DNA from: S5-327 sp965200975
GTDB taxonomy: Bacteria > Chloroflexota > Dehalococcoidia > Lucifugimonadales > Australimonadaceae
Length of the DNA: 64,000 bases
Direction: 5' to 3'
Assembly (NCBI GenBank): GCA_965200975.1
Contig: OZ241740.1
Coordinates: 744,001 to 808,000 of the forward strand
Shown here: positions 24,801 to 32,153 of the stretch, piece by piece
How the letters are laid out: each line of letters begins with the position of its first letter
How positions within the stretch are numbered: position 1 is the first letter of the stretch
Translations under genes and position numbers: made by a program
The notes under the pieces: model-generated
Told to the model about the DNA's origin: nothing
Seen by the model: only the letters and a program-made list of their open reading frames with translations
Database searches by the model: none

Positions 24801-24883
24801 GGCGGCGTCTCCTTGAGAGTTGGGCCCGCGTCCGCCGGGAGAGGGCTGGCGGCGCCTTGCGGGCGCGGGGGGTTGCAATAGGG

Positions 24884-26176
24884 TTACGGGCGGACTTGCC
24901 CCCCGCCCTGGGCGACCCACTTGTAGCTGGTGAGCTCGCGCAGGCCCATGGGGCCGCGGGCGTGGAGTTTATTGGTGCTGATGGCGACCTCGGCGCCGAG
25001 CCCCAGCTGACCGCCGTCGTTGAAACGGGTGCTGGCGTTGACGAGCACGACGGAGGCCTCGATCTCGTCGGTGAAGCGAGCGGCGGCGGAGTAGTCCTCG
25101 GTGACGATCGCCTCGGTGTGGCCGGAGCCGTACTGCTCGATGTGCTCGATGGCCTCGTCGATCGAGTCGAGGACGCGTATGGACATAGTGAGGGAGAGGA
25201 ACTCCTGCCCAAAGTCTTCGGGGGCGGCGGGGCGCACCGTGCCGCCGGTCTCGGGGGACTCGGCGGGGCCGATGAGGGCGAGGGCGCGCTGGTCGCAGCG
25301 GAGTTCGACGCCGGCTGCGGTGAGTTCGGCGGCGATAGCGGGGAGCGTCGGCGCGGCGACGGCGGAGTGGATGAGGAGCGTGTCGAGCGCGTTGCACACA
25401 TCGGGGCGCTGGGTCTTTGCGTTGTACACGATGCTCTGGGCCATTTGAGGGTTGGCGGATGCGTCGACGTAGACGTGGACAACGCCGATGCCCCCGGTGA
25501 CGGAGGGGACGGTGGCGTTCTCGCGCACGTACTTGATGAGGTTCTCGCCGCCGCGGGGGATGAAGAGGTCGAGGTGCTCGTTGAGACGGATCATCTGGTC
25601 GACGACGGCGCGGTCGGTGTCGGTGACGAACTGGACAGCCTCGGGGGTGACTCCGGCGTCTTCGAGCCCGCGCTTAACGATGCCGACGAGGGCTGCGTTG
25701 GAGTGGACGGCCTCCTTGCCGCCGCGCAAGACGACGGCGTTGCCGGACTTCAGGCAGAGGCCTGCGATGTCGGTCGTAACGTTGGGGCGGCTCTCGTAGA
25801 CGCATCCGATGACGCCGAGAGGCACGCGCCGTCGTTCGATGCGTATGCCGTTGCCGAGGGCGCGGGAGTCGAACGACTCGCCTACGGGGTCGGGGAGGGC
25901 GGCGATAGCGCGCAGGTCATTGGCCATGCCCGCGAGGCGCGACTCGTTGAGGAGCAAACGTCCGAGGACGGCCTCGGAGAGGCCCGCGTCGCGGCCGGCG
26001 GCCATATCGAGGGAGTTGGCGTCGAGCACGGCGGCGTTGTCGGCGTCCAGCGCGTCGGCGATGGCGCGGAGAGCGTTGTCCTTTTGGCTGCTCGAGAGTT
26101 TGCGAAGCTCCCGGGACGCCCTCCGGGCGGCTTTTGCCTTGGCGATGAGTTCGGATGCGGCGGGGGCGGTGGTCAT
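24884..26176 (-). CDS. proA: Glutamate-5-semialdehyde dehydrogenase (gamma-glutamyl phosphate reductase)
   Basis: ProA reduces gamma-glutamyl phosphate to glutamate semialdehyde in proline synthesis. The 430-residue protein carries the family motifs VPLGVIGCVYESRPNVTTDIAGLCLKSGNAVVLRGG, the nucleophile region TQRPDVCNALDTLL with the catalytic cysteine, and DEIEASVVLVNASTRFNDGGQLGLGAE. Length is normal and the frame intact. An IS element is inserted directly upstream of its ATG, and the ancestral AAGGAGG ribosome-binding site now lies 2.5 kb away next to proB. What now drives its translation is unclear; only weak purine-rich sequence from the IS end lies before the ATG. Confidence 0.95.
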   Translation of the reverse strand: MTTAPAASELIAKAKAARRASRELRKLSSSQKDNALRAIADALDADNAAVLDANSLDMAAGRDAGLSEAVLGRLLLNESRLAGMANDLRAIAALPDPVGESFDSRALGNGIRIERRRVPLGVIGCVYESRPNVTTDIAGLCLKSGNAVVLRGGKEAVHSNAALVGIVKRGLEDAGVTPEAVQFVTDTDRAVVDQMIRLNEHLDLFIPRGGENLIKYVRENATVPSVTGGIGVVHVYVDASANPQMAQSIVYNAKTQRPDVCNALDTLLIHSAVAAPTLPAIAAELTAAGVELRCDQRALALIGPAESPETGGTVRPAAPEDFGQEFLSLTMSIRVLDSIDEAIEHIEQYGSGHTEAIVTEDYSAAARFTDEIEASVVLVNASTRFNDGGQLGLGAEVAISTNKLHARGPMGLRELTSYKWVAQGGGQVRP

Positions 26177-26183
26177 ACTGGGC
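26176..26183. repeat. Target-site duplication, left copy
   Basis: TACTGGGC, repeated exactly at 28737-28744 on the other side of the IS. Its first base is the A of the proA start codon on the minus strand. Confidence 0.85.
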
Positions 26184-26184
26184 G

Positions 26185-26206
26185 GGTAGTGTCTCTCTTT
26201 GAAATC
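26185..26206 (+). repeat. Left terminal inverted repeat of the IS element
   Basis: GGTAGTGTCTC at the tip followed by TCTTTGAAATC. It matches the reverse complement of 28715-28736 at 20 of 22 positions, differing only at positions 12 and 13. Confidence 0.85.
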
Positions 26207-26298
26207 TGGGACAGCAGGGGCTGGCGGCGGGGCTCTGCAAGGGTAGACAATGTAGTCTAAAGTATGTCAAAGGCTATTGCAGCAAGGAGGCGTGAGCT

Positions 26299-26544
26299 AT
26301 GCCGATAGGGCCAAAGGGGGAGCGGAGACCGTCCAACCCCATAGAGTCCGGCATCATGGTTGCCCGTATCGCTGTGGGCGACATCGACGAACAGTATGCT
26401 GAGCAGGCCCCGGTCGTGCCCAAGCGCGCCAAGGGCGGCAAGAAGGGTGGTAAGGCTAGGGCAGAGGCGCTGACGCCGGAGCGCCGCTCTGAGATTGCGG
26501 CGGATGCTGCCCGTGCTCGCTGGGGCAATGAGGTTATTGCGTAA
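26299..26544 (+). CDS. Small basic KGG-type protein, IS passenger
   Basis: The 81-residue protein ends with a KGGKKGGKARAEALTPERR-type stretch followed by SEIAADAARARWGN. This lysine, glycine and alanine-rich motif with a following TPERR helix is common in small proteins of mobile and stress-related loci, sometimes annotated as histone H1-like or KGG-repeat proteins. Function unknown. AAGGAGG precedes ATG 26299. It lies inside the IS element upstream of the methyltransferase remnant. Confidence 0.65.
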   Translation: MPIGPKGERRPSNPIESGIMVARIAVGDIDEQYAEQAPVVPKRAKGGKKGGKARAEALTPERRSEIAADAARARWGNEVIA

Positions 26545-26577
26545 TGACACTTACCCCCCCCCCCCCCCCGATATTTT
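26544..26577 (+). promoter_or_regulatory. Possible promoter with a 16-C tract in its spacer
   Basis: ATGACA (26544-26549, five of six -35 bases) and GATATT/TATTTT (26570-26577) flank a run of 16 C (26554-26569). Spacing is 20 to 22 bp at this tract length, too long for good activity; loss of about four C would bring it to 17-18 bp. Confidence 0.4.
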
Positions 26578-26596
26578 CGGAATGGTCGGTTAGCGT

Positions 26597-27747
26597 ATGC
26601 CATCCGACACTATCCGAAAGCTGCACAGCAACGATTGCCTGAACGTCCTAGAGGATGAGATTGTCCTTCCATCAAAGTCTATAGACCTCATCTATCTCGA
26701 CCCGCCTTTCAACTCTAAGAGCGTCTACAATCTGCCATTTACGGGCAAGGAGCTAAGTACGAACGTGGTTGGGATGTTAATGTAGTGGGTGGGGTGCGCC
26801 AGCTTCTTGTTTATGACAGGGACAAGGCTAAAAAGAAAATTGATAAAGGTAGCTATGACCGCACCATATATCGTGAGCACCGAACAGCCACAGCGTTTCC
26901 CGACTTTTGGGAGATTGCACCCATAAACTCCCAAGCTAAAGAACGGCTAGGCTATCCAACTCAGAAGCCGTTAGAGTTGCTTACGCGAATCATTGAAGCA
27001 CTATCTCCATCCCCTGCGAATGGCGGCCCTGCAAGCGTGGTGCTCGACCCATTCTGCGGGTGTGGTACGACACTCCATGCTGCCGAGAGCCTTGGTAGGC
27101 AATGGATAGGCATAGATATATCGGCGTTTGCCACTGGGTTAGTACGTCAACGGATATTGAGAAATTTCCATACCCTCACTACAGACGATGTGCTTGTGCG
27201 TGGTGTTCCAGTCAATGCGGTAGATGCTGAAGCGCTGGCGGAACGCGACAAGTTTGAGTTTGAGCGCTGGGTGTGCGGAGCCATTGGAGCCGAGGGTATG
27301 TTCCATCCACCAGGATCTCGCGGAGCAGACGGCGGCGTTGATGGAGTGCTAAAGTTTTACCCTGTTTACGACGGGCAGAAACTGAAGGCAGAGTATGCGC
27401 TCATACAAGTGAAGGGCGGGCATGTTACCTCCGACGCTGTGCGAGCGCTGAAGACGCAGGTTGAGCATTACGGCGCAAGTGCCGGAGTGATGGTCTGCTT
27501 CAAGAAGCATATGCGAACAGTCGAGAATCAGAGATTTAGAGGCGAGTTTAGCGACACGTTTGGCTCCTATCCCGTCATCCAAGGATTCAGTATCGAGGAT
27601 TTGCTGGCTAACAAGAAGCCCGACCTCCCGCTCTATGGGCGCGAACGGCCTATGTCTATCCTGCCTAGGCATGCTCGAACAGTAGCGTCAGAGGACATTC
27701 CGTTAGAGCAAATGGGATTCGATGAATATGCCCATGAAGAGGTTTGA
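26597..27747 (+). pseudogene. Broken DNA methyltransferase fused to a Mrr-like nuclease domain, IS passenger
   Basis: The first part (26597-26785) encodes the N-terminus of an N6/N4 amino-methyltransferase with the catalytic motif YLDPPFNSKSVYNLPF, then runs into a stop. The second part (26785-27747, other frame, 320 residues) has AKERLGYPTQKPLELL, the SAM-binding motif LDPFCGCGTT and WIGIDIS, and then a C-terminal PD-(D/E)XK domain with RGADGGVDGVL and ALIQVKGG. In intact relatives about 150-200 residues separate the DPPF and PTQKP motifs; here they are nearly adjacent and in different frames, so an internal deletion with a frame change is likely. The nuclease domain could still be made if the GTG at 26785 is used. 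Confidence 0.75.
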
Positions 27748-27775
27748 TTCTATATATTTCTAACGGCTCTAATGC

Positions 27776-27804
27776 TTGACAAATGAGGCTTCTGTAGCTA
27801 CAAT
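27776..27804 (+). promoter_or_regulatory. Consensus promoter of the transposase gene
   Basis: TTGACA (27776-27781), 17 bp, TACAAT (27799-27804). The GTG start is only 9 nt after the -10 box, so the message would be leaderless or nearly so. Confidence 0.65.
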
Positions 27805-27813
27805 GCGGCTATA

Positions 27814-28716
27814 GTGAATCGCCTCCCCAAGGACAAGCAGGTACGCATTCTCCGGATGCTGGTTGAGGGAAGCTCAATGCGCTCCATCACCCGCATTGAA
27901 CAATGCTCCATCAACACTGTTACGCGGCTGATGGAGTACGCAGGCGAAGCGTGCCTAGACTTTCACCGCGAGAACGTCCGCGAGGTTCACGCTCAGCGCG
28001 TCCAGTGCGACGAGATATGGGCGTACTTGTACGCCAAGCGAAAGAACGTGCCGCGAGCAACCGCAGCGCCCCGTGAGGCCGGAGACGTATGGACATGGAC
28101 GGCCATCGATGCCGACTCCAAGCTAATGATTTCCTGGGTTGTAAGCTCGGCAAGGGACGGCATATCGGCCATAGAGCTAATGGACGACCTCCGCGAGCGG
28201 ACGACCGACCGCTTCCAGCTTACGACGGACGGCCTCGCGGCCTACCCTGAAGCCGTAGAGGGCGCATTCGGCGGCAACATCGACTATGCCCAGCTCATCA
28301 AACTCTATGCCGACACGCCGAAGGAAGAGGCTAGGCGCTACTCGCCTGTAGAATGCATCGGGGCTAAACGGGAGGTTGTAACCGGACAACCGGAGACCGC
28401 GTACATCAGCACGTCCTACGTGGAGCGGAGCAACCTGACGATGCGAATGAGCATGCGCCGGTTCACTAGGCTGACCAACGCCTTCTCAAAGAAGTTCGAG
28501 AACCACTGCTACGCCCAAGCTCTCTTCTTCACTTACTACAACTGGTGCCGTCCCCATCAGTCGGTGAGTAAGCCTTACCGGACGACCCCCGCAATGGCAG
28601 CGGGGCTCACGGACAGAGTGTTCAGCGCCGAATGGCTGTCCGACCTGGTATCGGCCCGCTATCCTGCGCCCGGCCCGCGTGGAACCTACCGCCCGCGCCG
28701 CCCACAGGGTTCGTGA
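27814..28716 (+). CDS. IS1-family-like DDE transposase
   Basis: The 300-residue protein has an N-terminal helix-turn-helix (LVEGSSMRSITRIEQCSINTVTRLM) but lacks the zinc finger typical of IS1 InsA. The catalytic D-D-E triad fits VQCDEIWAYLYAKRKN, LTTDGLAAYPEAV and YVERSNLTMRMSMRRFTRLTNAFSK, the last segment being close to IS1-type transposases. NWCRPHQS follows, as in many DDE enzymes. The stop codon overlaps the right inverted repeat. The frame is intact, so the element may be active. Start GTG 27814. Confidence 0.85.
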   Translation: MNRLPKDKQVRILRMLVEGSSMRSITRIEQCSINTVTRLMEYAGEACLDFHRENVREVHAQRVQCDEIWAYLYAKRKNVPRATAAPREAGDVWTWTAIDADSKLMISWVVSSARDGISAIELMDDLRERTTDRFQLTTDGLAAYPEAVEGAFGGNIDYAQLIKLYADTPKEEARRYSPVECIGAKREVVTGQPETAYISTSYVERSNLTMRMSMRRFTRLTNAFSKKFENHCYAQALFFTYYNWCRPHQSVSKPYRTTPAMAAGLTDRVFSAEWLSDLVSARYPAPGPRGTYRPRRPQGS

Positions 28717-28736
28717 TTTCAAACGGAGACACTACC
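28715..28736 (-). repeat. Right terminal inverted repeat of the IS element
   Basis: Reads GGTAGTGTCTC at its tip on the minus strand, matching 26185-26206 at 20 of 22 positions. The first two bases overlap the transposase stop codon. Confidence 0.85.
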
Positions 28737-28744
28737 TACTGGGC
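28737..28744. repeat. Target-site duplication, right copy
   Basis: TACTGGGC, identical to 26176-26183. On the minus strand it is immediately preceded by AAGGAGG (28744-28750), the ancestral proA ribosome-binding site. Confidence 0.85.
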
Positions 28745-28773
28745 CTCCTTGGCTGGCGCGCGCCGGACGAAAC

Positions 28774-29937
28774 CTAGACGAGAACGAGATTGTTGCGGTG
28801 GACTGCCTCGTCGCCATGGTGGTGGCCAAGCAGATCCATGAAACGAGCGGAGCGGGCGCCGGCGATGGCGCGCATATCCGGAGCGTCGTAGTTGGCGACG
28901 CCGTAGGCGAGGCAGACGCCGCTCTCAGCGAGGACTTCGACGACGTCGCCGCGGTTGAAGTCGCCGCGGATTTCGCGGACTCCGGCGGGAAGGAGGCTGC
29001 GGTCTCGCTCGACGAGCGCCTTCCTGGCGCCGTCGTCGATGACGAGGGCCGCGCCCTTGCGGTTCATGCCGCTGCGGAGCCATCGCTTGCGGGCTTCGAG
29101 CGACGACACGGCGGCAGGGAAGAGCGTGCCGACGGGGTCGCCGCAGGCGGCCCGGATGATTGCGGAAGGGTCGTCGCCGGGAACGAAGACGACGGTGACG
29201 CCGACGGCGGTAGCGCGCTTGGTCGATTCCAGCTTGGAGAGCATGCCGCCCCGCGTTACGCCGCTGCGGTGCTCTTCGGCGAGGCCCATAACGGCGTCGT
29301 CAATCCGATCGACCCGGGGAATGAGGGAGGCGGAAGGGTCGCGATTGGGGTCGGCGGTGTACAGGCCGCCGGTGTCCATCAGCATAACGAGCAGGTCGGC
29401 TTCGATGACGTTGGCGACGATGGCGGAGAGCGAATCGTTGTCCCCGAAGCGCTGGCCGGTGATTTCGGCAGTGTCGACGACATCGTTCTCGTTGATGATG
29501 GGGACGATGCGCTGTTCGAGGAGGCCGTTGAGAGTGTTGCGGACGTTGAGGTAGCGGACGCGGCTGTCGACATCGTGGCCGGTGAGGAGAGCCTGGGCGA
29601 CGGTGAAGCCGCGTTCGGCGAAGAGTTCCTGGTAGTTGCGCATGAGCCGGCTTTGGCCGACGGCTGCAAGCATCTGGCTGACGGCGACGCCCTTTCCGTC
29701 GGCGATGGCGGGGGCGGCCTCGCGTCCCGCGGCGATGGCGCCTGAAGTTACGAGGGCGACTTGCGCGCCCATCGCAGCGACGTCGGCGATCTGGCCGACG
29801 ATGGAACGCATAGCCTCGTCGTCGAGGCGGGGCGATTTGCGAGTGAGGACGTTCGTGCTGGCCTTGACGACGATGCGGGAGTGGCGCAGCGCGGGGCTGA
29901 GCGCGGAGACGCGGGAGTTCGCCGTTCGGGGTGACAT
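28774..29937 (-). CDS. proB: Glutamate 5-kinase with PUA domain
   Basis: ProB phosphorylates glutamate, the first and feedback-regulated step of proline synthesis. The amino-acid kinase domain (about residues 18-270) begins HSRIVVKASTNVLTRK, contains VALVTSGAIAAGR and INENDVVDTAEI, and LLVMLMDTGGLYTADPNRDP. The last 85 residues (KGAALVIDDGARKALVERDRSLLPAGVREI onward) form a PUA domain. Length 387. Its C-terminal coding end is intact; the IS lies 30 bp downstream, between it and proA. N-terminal start ATG 29937; a TACAAT box lies about 25 bp upstream. Confidence 0.95.
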   Translation of the reverse strand: MSPRTANSRVSALSPALRHSRIVVKASTNVLTRKSPRLDDEAMRSIVGQIADVAAMGAQVALVTSGAIAAGREAAPAIADGKGVAVSQMLAAVGQSRLMRNYQELFAERGFTVAQALLTGHDVDSRVRYLNVRNTLNGLLEQRIVPIINENDVVDTAEITGQRFGDNDSLSAIVANVIEADLLVMLMDTGGLYTADPNRDPSASLIPRVDRIDDAVMGLAEEHRSGVTRGGMLSKLESTKRATAVGVTVVFVPGDDPSAIIRAACGDPVGTLFPAAVSSLEARKRWLRSGMNRKGAALVIDDGARKALVERDRSLLPAGVREIRGDFNRGDVVEVLAESGVCLAYGVANYDAPDMRAIAGARSARFMDLLGHHHGDEAVHRNNLVLV

Positions 29938-30052
29938 AGCAGGTGTTCGCGAGAGGGCGCTCTCATTGTAACGTATGGGCGCGCCTCCCGGCTGCGGCCA
30001 CGGTTACAGTCGTGGAAGGGGGCCGGCGGACTGCGGCGCGGCGCGCAAAATT

Positions 30053-30067
30053 GGGGGGGGGGGGGGG
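30053..30067. repeat. Run of 15 G
   Basis: An uninterrupted G15 tract between the divergent proB and STAS genes, about 30 bp before the possible STAS promoter. Such tracts are prone to slippage and to assembly error. Confidence 0.9.
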
Positions 30068-30095
30068 ATAGCTGCTTCCGAGCAGATTATTGCAG

Positions 30096-30124
30096 TTGCC
30101 GACGCCTTTGGAGGGTGTTACTCT
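30096..30124 (+). promoter_or_regulatory. Possible promoter of the STAS sensory operon
   Basis: TTGCCG (30096-30101) and TACTCT (30119-30124) are 17 bp apart, about 85 bp before the STAS start. Confidence 0.35.
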
Positions 30125-30209
30125 TTAGCCGTTCTGTACAAGGAGCGGGCGCGGGGGACTACGGAATGGCCCGCTTGTTGGAGAGCGAACTGCGAGGAGG
30201 CTGACATCC

Positions 30210-30521
30210 ATGGCGATGGAGATCGACATTGCAAGAGCCGGGGAGACGGTGACCGCGGCGATTACCGGACGGGTCGACGGCTCGAACGCTCGGGAGTTCC
30301 AGGACACGCTGATAGGAGCCATCGAGGAGACCGACCGGGACGTGGTTCTGGACTTCGCGAACCTCACCTACATCAGCAGCGCGGGGCTGCGGGCGGTGCT
30401 GCTGGCCGCCAAGTCGCTGGCCAGGCAGGAGGCGAAGCTGCAAGTCCGCGCGCTGTCGACTTCCGTCAGGGAAGTGTTCGAGACGAGCGGGTTCGACAAG
30501 ATCATCTCCATCCGCGACTAG
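30210..30521 (+). CDS. STAS-domain anti-sigma-factor antagonist (SpoIIAA/RsbV-like)
   Basis: The 103-residue protein is a single STAS domain: ITGRVDGSNAREFQDTL, VVLDFANLTYISSAGLRAVLLAAKSL, with the phosphorylatable serine at S56 or S57 in YISSAG. In partner-switching systems the unphosphorylated protein binds the anti-sigma kinase and frees its target. GAGGAGG at 30194-30200 precedes ATG 30210. It is followed by a REC-PP2C phosphatase gene and an ATPase of the RsbW type, its expected phosphatase and kinase partners. Confidence 0.9.
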   Translation: MAMEIDIARAGETVTAAITGRVDGSNAREFQDTLIGAIEETDRDVVLDFANLTYISSAGLRAVLLAAKSLARQEAKLQVRALSTSVREVFETSGFDKIISIRD

Positions 30522-30561
30522 ATATGTCAGCGTAGCGCTCGGATGCTTTCCGGGAGGAGAG

Positions 30562-31725
30562 ATGCCTGATCGTCCTTACAAGATACTTGTCGTAGACGAC
30601 GAGCCGGACCTGGAGCCGCTGATGCTCCAGCGGATGCGTAGGTCCATCCGCCAGGGGGAGTACGAGTTCGTCTTCGCCCAAAACGGCCTTGAGGCGCTCG
30701 AAGAGCTGGCGGCTGACCCAAGCATCGACATGGTCCTCTCGGACATCAATATGCCCAAGATGGACGGGCTGACGCTCCTCGAGCAGATCCCGTTGGTCAC
30801 TTCGGATATACGGAGCGTCATTATCTCCGCGTATGGAGATATGAAAAACATCCGTACGGCGATGAACCGCGGCGCGTTCGACTTTGTCACCAAGCCGGTT
30901 GATTTTGAAGACCTCAAAGTGACGATAGACCGCACGTTGAAGCATCTGGCCGAGTGGCGCGAGGCGCTCTCGTCACGAGACCAGTTGGTCTCACTGAAGA
31001 ACGAATTGGGAGTGGCCAGCCAGATACAGCAATCGATCCTGCCCACCGAGTTCGACGTTGGCCCGAAGTGCGAGGTCTACGGCTATATGGAGCCCGCTCG
31101 CGGAGTGGGCGGCGACTTCTTCGATCTCATAACTCTTGCAAGCGGCCGCAACCGGCTGGGGTTCGCTGTCGCCGATGTGTCGGATAAGGGAGTGCCGGCT
31201 GCGCTGTTTATGATGTCGAGCCGCATACTGCTCAAGGGCGCAGCCATCGGCCGCTCCACCCCCGGCGAAGTGCTGGCTACGGTGAACGATCTTCTCCATG
31301 AAGACAACGAGACGATGATGTTCGTGACCATCTTCTACACGGAGTACGATCAGGATACGGGAGAGCTGGTCTATGCGAACGGGGGGCATAACTCGCCGCT
31401 CGTGGTGCATCCGGACGGCTCGTCGGAGATGCTGCCGTTGACGAATGGGGTTGCAGTAGGGCTTGCTCCCAACATGGAATACACGCAACAGTCCTATACT
31501 TTGGCGCCCGGGGACATGGTGATTATGTACACCGACGGCGTCACCGAGGCAATGAACGACAAGAACGAAGAGTTCGGCATCGAGCGGGTGCAGGAGATGT
31601 TTATTGCGAATCCGCCGTCCGGCGCCGAAGAGGCCACGCAACGCATATTCAGCGCGATTCGGGACTTTGCCGGCGATACTCCGCAATCGGACGATATCAC
31701 CTGCATAACAGTCCGGCGGCTTTAA
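30562..31725 (+). CDS. Response regulator with PP2C-type (RsbU/SpoIIE) phosphatase output
   Basis: Residues 1-130 are a receiver domain: ILVVDDEPD, the phospho-acceptor D61 in VLSDINMPKMDG, and K111 in FDFVTKPVD. A short coiled linker (LKHLAEWREALSSRDQLVSLKNELGVASQIQQSILP) leads to a SpoIIE-type phosphatase domain (about 160-387) with ARGVGGDFFDLI, VADVSDKGVPAALFM, YANGGHNSPLVV, LVIMYTDGVTEA-like (MVIMYTDGVTEA) and QSDDITCITVRR. Phosphorylation by the histidine kinase at 33476 would be expected to switch on dephosphorylation of the STAS protein. It lies 40 bp after the STAS gene. Confidence 0.92.
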   Translation: MPDRPYKILVVDDEPDLEPLMLQRMRRSIRQGEYEFVFAQNGLEALEELAADPSIDMVLSDINMPKMDGLTLLEQIPLVTSDIRSVIISAYGDMKNIRTAMNRGAFDFVTKPVDFEDLKVTIDRTLKHLAEWREALSSRDQLVSLKNELGVASQIQQSILPTEFDVGPKCEVYGYMEPARGVGGDFFDLITLASGRNRLGFAVADVSDKGVPAALFMMSSRILLKGAAIGRSTPGEVLATVNDLLHEDNETMMFVTIFYTEYDQDTGELVYANGGHNSPLVVHPDGSSEMLPLTNGVAVGLAPNMEYTQQSYTLAPGDMVIMYTDGVTEAMNDKNEEFGIERVQEMFIANPPSGAEEATQRIFSAIRDFAGDTPQSDDITCITVRRL

Positions 31726-31736
31726 GGTTGGCTGAA

Positions 31737-32153
31737 ATGGGTGTCCAGGTGAAACTGAAAATTGAGTCCGAGGAAGGCGCGCTCGACCGTATTACCGCCG
31801 CAGTGGAAGACTTGGGCGAGCGCGAAGAGTGGACGCCGGATCTTGTGCTCAAGGTGCACCTGGCGCTCGAAGAGTTGGGCCTCAACGCGATTCAGTACGG
31901 AAGCAGAGGCGAGACGCCCGACATAGAAATCGTCATGGATTCCAGCAATGACGCGGTAGTCATCACTATCTCCGACAGCGGCATCCCGTTCGATCCGCTG
32001 CATGACGCGCCAGCGCCGGACTTGGAGTCGTCGGTGGAAGACCGGCGCGTTGGAGGACTGGGCATCTATTTCGTCCGCGAATTGATGGACGATGTCCAGT
32101 ACAAGCGCGAAGGCGGCAGGAACCATCTGACGTTGGTAAAGCGGAGGAACTAG
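31737..32153 (+). CDS. RsbW-like ATPase/serine kinase (HATPase_c_2)
   Basis: The protein of 138 residues has the GHKL N box VHLALEELGLNAIQYG, the G1 box ISDSGIPFDP and the G2 region VGGLGIYFVRELMDDVQYKR. This matches anti-sigma-factor kinases that phosphorylate STAS partners. I take ATG 31737, preceded by AAGG; a TTG at 31728 would add three residues. The stop overlaps the start of the next gene (GTG 32153). No sigma factor gene is present in the cluster, so its downstream target is unknown. Confidence 0.88.
   Translation: MGVQVKLKIESEEGALDRITAAVEDLGEREEWTPDLVLKVHLALEELGLNAIQYGSRGETPDIEIVMDSSNDAVVITISDSGIPFDPLHDAPAPDLESSVEDRRVGGLGIYFVRELMDDVQYKREGGRNHLTLVKRRN

Larger units (their letters stand above)
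26184..28736 (+). mobile_element. IS1-family-like transposable element with passenger genes, inserted between proB and proA
   Basis: The element is about 2.55 kb, bounded by 22-bp inverted repeats that match at 20 positions, and flanked by an 8-bp duplication TACTGGGC. If the left boundary is 26185 the duplication is 9 bp with one mismatch, which also suits IS1-type insertion. It carries a DDE transposase (27814-28716) whose stop lies in the right repeat, plus two passenger reading frames on the same strand: a small basic protein and a broken DNA methyltransferase-nuclease gene. Its base composition is visibly AT-richer than the flanking genes. Perfect duplications suggest recent insertion. 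Confidence 0.85.

Noticed and set aside
24770..26260. A 496-codon plus-strand frame over proA
   Set aside because: Antisense shadow of proA, Gly, Val and Asp-rich with no motif, and it would end inside the IS.
26185..28736. A restriction-modification locus of the host rather than IS cargo
   Set aside because: The genes lie wholly inside matching inverted repeats with flanking duplications, so they belong to the element.
30001..30209. A small gene in the gap before the STAS gene
   Set aside because: The open frame over this gap is Gly and Arg-rich and created by the G tract; no ribosome-binding site or motif.
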